Shown in pieces: positions 55,779 through 64,000 of a stretch of 64,000 nt of DNA. This stretch comes from Rosa chinensis. Lineage: Eukaryota; Streptophyta; Magnoliopsida; Rosales; Rosaceae. The position numbers and the translations under genes are program-made. Within the stretch, counting starts at the first letter, position 1, and each line of letters opens with the position of its first letter. The stretch spans positions 63,258,397 to 63,322,396 of the forward strand of contig NC_037088.1 in assembly GCF_002994745.2 (NCBI RefSeq), given 5' to 3'. The notes beneath the pieces are model-generated. The model was not told where the DNA came from. It searched no databases and saw only the letters and a list, made by a program, of their open reading frames with translations.

Positions 55779-57070
55779 TAGGGCTGGGCAGAAACCGACT
55801 CAAATTTGGAAAACTGGCCGATCTGACCCGTAAAACGGGTCGGATACCGAACCGAAATGAAAAAACAACTGAAGAAGACTTAACCGACCCGCACCGTTTT
55901 ACTTCGGACCGAAATCGGGTTTGCTATTTGCACCGACCGGATTGAAACCGATCCACCGAATTATTATTATTATATCTACATTTTTGCTTTTGTAGTCAAC
56001 TTGACCAGGTCAAGTAGTATATATTCTCTAACCCTAACTCTTTATTCCATTTCAGTTACTTTTTTTTCTTCTCTGCAACCGCACTCTCTCTCTCTCACCC
56101 TCTCATTCTCGCTTTCTCTCACCAACCCCCTCTAATCACAACAGCCTCACTCAATCTGTATTAAACAACAAGAATTCAATCTGGATTGTTTGTGCATGAT
56201 TTATCGATCATCAATAAGAGTGTCAGGTTTCATACAAATCTATTGGTAAGTTTCTATTTTTTTAGTATAAATTGGGTATAGATCTGGGTTTTGATTGAAT
56301 GAATATGGTGCTTTCTTTCTAAGAATTTGGGTTTGATTTGTATGCTATTGGCTGAATGAATTATGGACATAGTGTTCTGATTTTGATATTGCATGTCTTT
56401 GATTTAGGCTTTGAATATTACGCTATTGCTTGTGTTCAATTTAGTGTTCGATTAAGGATTTGATTATTAGGCTATTGAGATCATGATCTGAAATTTTATG
56501 TTCTCATACTTTTGTATCTTGATTTGTAAACTAGGATCGGTGGTTTTCAGAGGTATCTGCAGTGGTGTTCATCTGCCGGAGCCAAGAGAAATGAAGCTGG
56601 GAATTGAAACACTATCATCGAGCATTTAATATTTTGTTGTTTTTGTTTTAATTAATTAACTATGGCACTTTGATTTATTTGATCTGTAATAAGTTCTTCA
56701 GTTCTTGTTAGTTTTCCCAGATTGGTTATTGTTCATATAAATTAGGTTGAAGAATTGGTGTTAATTGAATTCTACAACTATTAAATATGTCGCAACAATT
56801 GGGCTTAAATCTGTTAACTAAATATGGAACTGGGACTGGATTTGGACAATTGGTTAAAATAAAGTTATAAAAAAATATATAAATTAGGCCCATTAAAAAA
56901 AAAAAAAACCGAAACCGAACTGGACCGAACAACATTTTCGACCCAACCGAACATATCGGCCCATTTGAAAATGAATCGGGCTGCGGGTTGAGATTTAGGC
57001 CAACCGAAATGGACGGTTCGAAAACGTGTTGGGCCCAAAACCGAGCCGGCCCGAACCGTACCCACCCCTA
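55779..57070. mobile_element. hAT element 3 (1.3 kb, non-autonomous)
   Basis: Starts TAGGGCTGGGCAGAAACCG and ends CCCACCCCTA. GTAAAAGC is duplicated exactly at 55771-55778 and 57071-57078. Subterminal ACCGACCC/CCGAACC repeats are present as in the other two. The interior is AT-rich with a (TTA)n run near 55962 and no transposase. Confidence 0.92.
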
Positions 57071-57078
57071 GTAAAAGC

Positions 57079-57961
57079 TATTAAAGCTAGACTTTCCTTG
57101 GTAAATAAGATTCATTCAGAATTTAGCTACAGATACTTGAGAATTTAGTGGTTTATAAATTCAAGTAAAAACCCAAAACCCTGATGTTCCAAATACATTA
57201 TGCAATGAAACGAACAACCATAAACACTAGACATGATCAAGCATGGAATAAATTAGGATATAAAGAAAACAGCATGGAAAAAGTATAGCAGCACATTATA
57301 ATTAATTGCTAAGTCGTAAAACGAGAAGTCAACATTTTAGTTAGCTGATTAGCCACACTATTATATAGGTTCAGTTATAAAAATCTGTTTGATGTAAAGG
57401 TTGGTTTAATTTTCTAATTCATATAAAAATCTATGAGCTTTATTATGTCTAATCATAATAATGATTCAGAATCAAAATTAACTTCAACTTAATTATGTCG
57501 CACATGATATGTGATAGAAATCTTAATTTTGTCGCACACTTCATGTGAAAGAAAATAGAGTAGAGAAATTTATGGATATTGTATGCAATAAACTATGCAT
57601 GATCGACCATAGATCTCCAAGGTGTACACATAATCTACTATAATTGGCAGATATAACACAGCATGCCATATATCTGTCATAACAAATAGCGTGCATAGAA
57701 CAAGATAAAGGAGTGCAGGCTGACTATTGTCATTCATAAGAAATAAAATAAACTAATATGAGGTTCACATCTAAAAATAATTAACAATAGATAGAGTGGC
57801 CAAACCTTATAAACTCATAAGCAAGATTTCACTTTTTTATGTGAGATCCATACTCACAACATGTCTCGCATGTGTGGCGAAATTTCAAGTCATATACGTG
57901 GACAACTAATATTGGGTGACATGGAGCCCTTATGGCCACTAGGTATGCACATGTGGGACAA
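57079..57961. other. AT-rich stretch, possible internal domain of an LTR remnant
   Basis: No gene. The right part (about 57800-57961) follows a primer-binding site on the minus strand and may be the internal region of a small LTR element. Confidence 0.45.
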
Positions 57962-57977
57962 CCTAGCTCTGATACCA

Positions 57978-58153
57978 TGAAAGCTGAGATATGAATTAGA
58001 GGTGAAGGAAGAAGAAGATGAGAGAAAGGGAGAGAGCGAGAGAAAACGTAAAAAACTAAAAACTGCATGCCTACATTCCAGTAGTGAACATTACATCAAC
58101 AACCTATTTATGGCATAATAAAATTACACTAATACCCTTTCATATTCCTAACA
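57978..58153 (-). mobile_element. LTR remnant with primer-binding site (TRIM-like)
   Basis: On the minus strand the block runs TGTTAGGAATATGAAAGGG...CTTTCA, directly followed by TGGTATCAGAGCTAGG, an initiator-Met-tRNA primer-binding site (57962-57977). An ATAAATAGG box lies inside. No second LTR was found within 1 kb and no target duplication could be paired, so it is a truncated element. It lies about 490 bp upstream of bHLH copy 3 in the opposite orientation. Confidence 0.6.
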
Positions 58154-58645
58154 AACCACTTGATTCAACTTAAGGAGATATTCACATCATTATCGATCTG
58201 CTTTGTATATACAATATAATCTGCCTCTCAAAAAAAAAAAACCCTGACACGGAGGAACGAGATTGTTTTGGGGTAGGTGTAGCTCCCCCATACATATTCT
58301 TAATGAGGTTAGTGTAAACCCGGGTCGGGTCCAACTGCCGACTTCCGACAGATTATGCTCCACCAAATGTGAAAGTAACAGGCAGTAATTGGTTTAGTAC
58401 AAAAGTGAAAGAATGCGTACTCACGACTACTCACAAGACCTTGCTTTTATATTAATATATAGGCCTTCCATAGCACCTTCTCTTTAACAAATAACCAGGA
58501 TTTTTTTTTTCAAATAATGTAACCAGGAATCTTAAGCACACTAATTATTTAAGTTCCTCAATCTCTGAAGATCTCAACAAACGTATCTCTGTCCTTTAGC
58601 TCCTTATAGTTGCTCTTACCCTAATACATATACAGTCTTTGTTCA
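58154..58645. other. Upstream region of bHLH copy 3
   Basis: Promoter and 5' leader by position. A TATATTAATATATAG stretch near 58447 could serve as TATA box. No gene. Confidence 0.5.
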
Positions 58646-59656
58646 ATGTTTCCTTTCCCTCATGATCATCAAAGCAAAGATATGGAATTACAAATATCTT
58701 CGAGTACTCCCCACCAAGAAGATTTTATGCAACAGGATCTGATCATGATGCGGGGTAGTCATGATGTTTTGCCATCTGATCTGCAGGGACGTAGTCTATC
58801 CAATATTAATATTAGTGAAGCAAATATTAACAATATGGCTGCTGATTCTGACGAAAGGAAGATCATGCGTAGGGACAACGAGCGCCAAAGAAGACAAGTT
58901 ATGGCGATTCGCACTGCATCACTTCGATCCCTCCTCCCTCTAGAATTAATCAAGGTAATTGTTTACTTAATTTAGTAATTAGTTTGCACAGACTGGGATC
59001 CATTTCTTTTTGGGGTGGTTGAGTTCAAACATATCTAGGTTTTAGATAGTAAATCAATCACAATGATTCTAGCTAGGGTTTCATTTTTTGATGGGGTTTA
59101 CAGGGAAAACGTTCAATCACCGAGCACATAAATGAAGCAGTGAATTATATAAAGCAGCTGAAGGAAAAGATACAGGAGCTGAATGCCAAGAGGGAAGAGC
59201 TTAGAAGGGTGTATAAACATTACAGTAGTTCTGCACATGATTTCAGTCCTGAAATTGATGAAAATTTGGGTACTAAGAGTACTTCCAATATCATGGTTGG
59301 CCTAACATGTTGGGGTGGAGTGGAGATTGTGGCAAGTACTAATGGTACAAATTGCAGTGAGCTAGAAGGGTTTTCTCTTTCAGGAGTACTCAAAGCATTG
59401 CTTGCAGAGGGCCTTACCGTTGTGGAGTGTGCTTCCACCACAGCAAATCAGAGGTTGATTCACTCTATTCAGTGTGAGGTATGGCTGTTGGTTCCTTTAA
59501 ATTAAACTACTCCCTCGATCTTTCTACAGCTAAAACCATGGATTCAACAAATTAGTTCATAGTATTTGTTATTCAATTTCGCAGGTCGACTATTTGGCAT
59601 GTCTGGATTTGTCTGAGCTACAACTGAAACTAAATTTTTTATGCAATTCTGGCTAG
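58646..59656 (+). CDS. bHLH transcription factor, copy 3 (basic-region His replaced)
   Basis: Three exons, 58646-58954, 59104-59478 and 59585-59656, GT-AG and phase 0, giving 251 aa. The N-terminus MFPFPHDHQ...LQISSSTP is the subgroup's usual start. The basic region reads RRDNERQRR: E9 and R13 are kept, but the H5 found in copies 1 and 2 is Arg. Helix 1 also departs from its paralogues (VMAIRTASLRSLLP instead of EMATLYSRLRSLLP). Helix 2 (GKRSITEHINEAVNYIKQLK) and the ACT-like C-terminus (GVEIVASTNG, LTVVECASTTANQRLIHSIQCE) are intact. The open frame shows no decay. It may bind a different site or act mainly as a dimer partner (inference). Confidence 0.9.
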
Positions 59657-60523
59657 TCAGCATGGCCTTCTAGTTCGGAGATAGGTATTCCCTTCACTAC
59701 GTTGATTGATCAACTTTGATCAGACCGAAGCCTATCTAGACTTACAAGTTGTATGTTGTGTTTGCATGTGTAGCTTGGTGCTCAACCTAAAGTATATTGT
59801 GTTTCACCCTAGCCCTTATACTGCTTTATTTTGACTTAGAGTTTTAAGAATCTTAATTACAATGGTTATGAAAACGGATAACTAAAAGCTGTTCAGAAAC
59901 TAAAATGTCTATGAAGTCTTCTTGTCAAGCTAATTTTCTACTTCATAAAATTTTTGTATGTCCTAACTAATGTAGACTCAATAGAACTAATATACATTAG
60001 CCGCTACATAAAATATACATTAACAGTTAAACAGCTTAGTTAAAATTTTCTAGAATAATTTATCTTGAAATTTAATACATACATGCAGTTTCAAAATGGT
60101 GTTCTCAATAAACCTAGTTATTACTTATTACCTTTTCTTTTCTTTTTTTTTCGGTGCAAAAATCTAGTCATTACTTTGGTGTACTGAATCCGATCAAAGT
60201 TTGTTTATAGCTGTAAATGTTTTTGATTTTACATATTATATAGCAGTAGTCACTGTAAGTAGTTAAAAGGTTAGTTGATTATATTTGTTACTCTAGTTTC
60301 TAATATCTTATTCTTTTTGTTCCTTTGTAATGGTACCTATATATATCCAAAGAAAGCAAACCATGATAGTTGGATTAGTTGTTGACAACAACTTTTGGAT
60401 ATACATTTATCCAAATAGTGCCTCTATTATACTATTCTAGAACCAACGTTTTTATGGAAACACATGTTCTTCAAAGAGTGCAGTATAATTTTCCAGATTT
60501 GTTCGATGGTTGTAGGGTGTCAT
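59657..60523. other. 3' flank of bHLH copy 3
   Basis: Probable 3' UTR followed by AT-rich intergenic sequence. No gene seen. Confidence 0.5.
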
Positions 60524-60768
60524 TGTTAGAGTTACTATTCCATTTAGTACTTTCTCTGTTACTGTATGTGGTAATTACTTATTGTTAAAGCTGGTTTAAT
60601 TGTTAGCTAATTGTTAGTTTGTCAGTTGTTTGCCACGTGCAAGTCATCTGCAGCTTCTTAGCTAACTATAAGTTCATGTACGAACTCATCTCTATCAATA
60701 ATATAGCCCCATTTTCTTCAATTTTTCTGCTTTCTTTCGTTTTCTCTCTGTTTCCTTTAGTTCTATCA
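60524..60768. mobile_element. Solo LTR, 245 bp
   Basis: Starts TGTTAGAG and ends TTCTATCA. GTCAT is duplicated exactly at 60519-60523 and 60769-60773. It ends in a pyrimidine-rich stretch after TATCAATAATATAG, as Copia-type LTRs often do. No internal region remains. Confidence 0.75.
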
Positions 60769-60773
60769 GTCAT

Positions 60774-62233
60774 AACTAAGAAAAGTTACCCCAAGAATAT
60801 TGCATATCTTAACTAGGATGAAGTTAATTTCGTGTTTGTACTTTTAGTAAAAAGCACTAATGCTTTTAGGAAAAGCAATTGGCTGGTTATCCAAGCAGTG
60901 GTAATTTTGTAGAAAACATTAGTAAATTTCAGTGAAGAAGATTGGTGCTGTTAGTCCATGTACAAAAACTGCCTTCATGAAAAGATCATAAAAACAACTG
61001 AACAACCACATATGGTTGACTTGCTTGTGAACATTGTTATAGTCAAGTGAGTTTGCTATAACGACAGAGGTATACGTATACCATGCATGATTTTTGCAGT
61101 TTTTACCGGAGGATCTTACTCTTCTGAGCTGCCAGAAAGTATGATATTTCTAGGACTATATATAGCTTATATTCTAAGTCTCAGTCTCTGTACTAGTGTG
61201 TGTGCTATTCTCTTTCTTAGAAGGAATGTCTCTGAATCTCTATCAAATACATGATGTACCTTAATTATTACAAAGAAAATCTATTCTGGTAGTTAATGTA
61301 CTAATCTGAGTGCCATTGTTGAAAGCAAATCGGTTTCATGTTTACTAATATGTATATACCATGACTCCATGAGTAAGGACCACTAGTTCTACCCATGTGA
61401 TTCCCAACGTTCTGAAACAAGAACCCTCTTGTGTTTCTTTAGCAATGCAAATATATTTGAGTCTTGGCATATTAACTTATAATGTATATATCAATGAGTG
61501 TTTGGTTTTGCAGAACATGAATTGTGTTCATTAGTGGTGAGGAGAACATATATTAAGAATGCATGGAGAAAAGAACCACTACATACTTAAAGCATTGAGA
61601 TGCAGGTAAGGGGAATGCCATCAATGGGAGCTAGCTAGTACTGCAAATATATCTAATGAAATTATGACAATTGACTATTTGAGTCCAGACAATGCCCAAA
61701 TATATAAGCATACCTCAATGTTTGAAATCTTTCGGAATATTGATGACCAAGGCACTACAGTAAACCAGTTAAATTCTGCAGTGTAGCTCGTATAGTTATA
61801 TGCACAGCTCCGGCCGGATGCCCTTCTGACTAAAGATTCACTCATTTGTCTTTTGCTCAATTTCTAACACCATCAAAACAAGGAGATATTCCTTTTCTTC
61901 TTCTACATAAAACAAAGGAGATATTCCATGAGTTCTTCAATATGTAGATGATTCTCAAATACATTAGTATCAGGGAATTGAAATGTCCAAAGCATCTGGG
62001 AGGAATAATGTTGAGAGTACTCTCATATCAGTAATGTAAGACTTTGGTGTTGCCTATTACATCTCTCTATTCATTGTGAATTAGTAAGAAGATCTGAAAG
62101 AAAAAGAAGAAGAAAGAGCTTGTTAACAGTAATATCTCAACTCAGAAATTATAAGTAGGTAAGATTTAATACATCTAGACTTATAAATATTAAGTATCTC
62201 AATCCGTTATCAATTGGCTTTGAAATATCACCT
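60774..62233. other. Intergenic before the right-hand Copia copy
   Basis: No gene or clear element. Only short, unsupported open frames. Confidence 0.5.
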
Positions 62234-62451
62234 TGTTTTAGGGAATCTGGAATTGAGAGAAATTTGCTGTGTATTCTCATTGATAATAGGACCCTCTTTA
62301 TATAGAGGATTACAATGCATAGAATCTCAATCATACAAGGAAAGTAATTCTACATTGATTAGGATTCTAGTTCCTTCTAATTAAATCCTATTACCACTAG
62401 GTCAAGTAACCTAGGGTTTGGGCTAAACACAAATTAGGTTTTCCTTGAACA
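62234..62451 (-). repeat. 3' LTR of the right-hand Copia copy
   Basis: About 218 bp. The right boundary is fixed by the polypurine tract; the left boundary is set by TG and by similarity in length to the 216-bp LTR of the related element. Contains a TATATAGAGG stretch near 62297. Confidence 0.7.
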
Positions 62452-62459
62452 CTCCCCCT

Positions 62460-64000
62460 TGTGTTGCCCAAACGCGGTGCTTCTCTCGTTGCCTAATTAA
62501 AAACCTTGCCGTGTAACAAAAACCCAGTGGGACAAAAATAACCTCGGTCGAAGGGGAAAAAGAGCACAACACACGCTTCACGATTCGAGGTGAACATGTA
62601 GACATCTCCCCCTGATGTCTGCGCCTCCCCCTGATGACTACGATCATGGGAGTTCAAATAATTTCCGCAAGCCAATTCTTGCCACATGTTTCTCGAACGT
62701 GGATTTGGGCAATGACTTAGTAAACAAGTCTGCCTCACTATCCTCAGATTGAATCTAGTTCACTTTGATCTCGAGGAGAGTCTGTTGTTGCTGATCGATT
62801 ATGCTTGGTGTTATCGCTTTTGATGTAGCCTTGCCTCATTTGTTCAAAACAAGCAGCATTATCCTAAATGCTCGTAGGCTCATCTGTGGTAGACTTCAAA
62901 CCACAATTGCTTCGAACATGCGTAATTATGGATCCAATCCATATACATTTCACGAACTACTTCGTGAAGAGTAATGATCTCTGCATTGTTCAAAGATATA
63001 GCGGCTATGGTCTGTTCTGTAGACCTCCAAGATATCACGGTCTTTTCCCATGGTGAACACTTAACCAGTTTGGGAGCGACCATTGTGTGGGTCAGAGAGA
63101 TACCCAACATCAGCAAAACTTTCCAAAACACATGTCGTTTTGGGATGGGGATAGAGAACGCAGGCCAGCGTTGGCGGCTTTTCTGGTGTGTGTTGGGTCC
63201 GAATCCATCATCTCTTTGTAGGGATAAAACATGCCCATATCAATCATACATCTCAAATATCGAAAGATATCTTTTAAAACCAATCCAATGGTGTCGCGTT
63301 GGCGCAGAGCTATATCTAGCTAACAAGTTCACAACATATGAGATGTCCGGTCTTGTGCATTGGGATAAGTATAATAATGCGCCTATTGTACTAAGTAAGG
63401 CACTTCTGCCTCTAGCACATCTTCGTCATCATCCTTCCGACGAAGAGGATCTTTTTCAGGATCAAGACTACGGACGATCATGGGGGTGCTTGAAGGCTTG
63501 ACCTTGTCAAAATGCCTAAGCATCTATCGACACGATGCTCAAATTCCAAACCGAGACATAATCGTGTTCTCCTAAAATCCTTCATCTCAAACTACGGATT
63601 TCAAGTGTTCAACGGTTTTCCTTAACTCTTTAAGGGCTTCTAATGAAGATCATGTCCAACATGAACCGCGATAGGTCCGAAACATGTCATAGAAACGCGT
63701 GGGCATATCCCTTCCCAATTAAGTAGTCACTTTAGTGAGTGTTTCAACCTCTTTGTAAACGCGCTCCATGGTCTAGAGCCACTTGACTTAGGTAAATGAA
63801 GTTCACCATGAACCTTCATGTATATTATGTATCTAGATCCCTATAGAGATACATAGTGACCACATTTGTAAGCTGCATGTTCAGTTATTCGGAAACTACC
63901 AAACTGACAAGGTAGTGGAGTGCAATGACATCAATTACGAGAGAATACGTCTCATCGTAGTCGATTCCAGGGCGTTTTATGAGAAGCCTTGCGCCATAAG
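62460..64000 (-). pseudogene. Copia pol remnant (reverse transcriptase to RNase H)
   Basis: Pieces in changing frames match the related pol at 45946-49407: TVISWRSTEQT and NAEIITLHEVVRE (RNase H, near 62960-63045). Further along, nucleotide similarity follows the RNase H and reverse-transcriptase region through many small indels (for example 63280-63480 against 46160-46390). Stops and frameshifts are frequent. The RNase H stretch is uninterrupted here at the site where the young copy holds the LARD (TCTTTTCCCATGG near 63043), confirming the empty site. Confidence 0.85.

Larger units (their letters stand above)
62234..64000 (-). mobile_element. Decayed Copia element, 3' part, runs off the window
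   Basis: The 3' LTR (about 62234-62451) starts TGTTTTAGGG and ends CCTTGAACA on the plus strand, next to a CTCCCCCTT polypurine tract (minus-strand sense). The pol sequence that follows is clearly related to that of the young Copia element but diverged. The 5' half lies beyond the window, so no target duplication can be checked. Confidence 0.85.

Overview
The window is nuclear DNA of a dicot plant. The genes have GT-AG introns and belong to land-plant families: a GT64 glycosyltransferase, a receptor-like kinase of the Arabidopsis At2g45590/At4g25390 type, and three bHLH factors of the bHLH36/118/125 type. The transposons are typical of angiosperms. A Rosaceae-like source is my guess; the sequence alone does not prove it. 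I see no bacterial, viral or organellar gene content, no CRISPR array, and no rRNA or tRNA gene.

Layout. Positions 1-2162 hold the 3' end of the GT64 gene. Positions 4023-5936 hold an intronless receptor-like kinase whose kinase domain is split by a Lys-rich insert with repeated Asp/Glu-Trp-Trp motifs. After a gene-poor stretch with small inverted-repeat elements come three related three-exon bHLH genes: 10267-11346 (minus), 17769-18676 (plus) and 58646-59656 (plus). They look like a local gene cluster spread apart by transposons. A MULE-like element (13739-15517), a poly(A)-tailed retroposon (15643-16720) and an RNase H-like gene relic (about 16855-17143) lie between the first two.

The middle, 18.9-57.1 kb, is almost wholly transposon. 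A gag-only Copia-type element (19666-36067, target duplication CAAGG) holds a 1.7 kb solo LTR, a hAT element (23793-29181) and a non-autonomous CACTA element (29970-35870). The hAT element holds a solo LTR (23845-28061), which itself holds a second solo LTR of the same family (24052-26237). The CACTA element carries a captured piece of a PPR gene. A degraded PIF/Harbinger-type Myb-like gene lies at about 37380-39006. A young minus-strand Copia element (40229-52109) has LTRs that I read as identical, but its pol gene is cut by a coding-free Gypsy/LARD-type element (40985-45945). Two more hAT elements follow, at 52129-55083 and 55779-57070. The first carries captured exons of a CYP707A-like cytochrome P450. 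A further decayed minus-strand Copia copy runs off the right edge from 62234.

How the parts relate. The kinase, GT64 and bHLH genes are the only host genes I consider intact or probably intact. The bHLH set may act on similar targets, though the third copy has lost the conserved histidine of the DNA-contact motif. Most boundaries given for mobile elements rest on target-site duplications read directly from the sequence. They allow the relative order of insertion to be worked out in detail.
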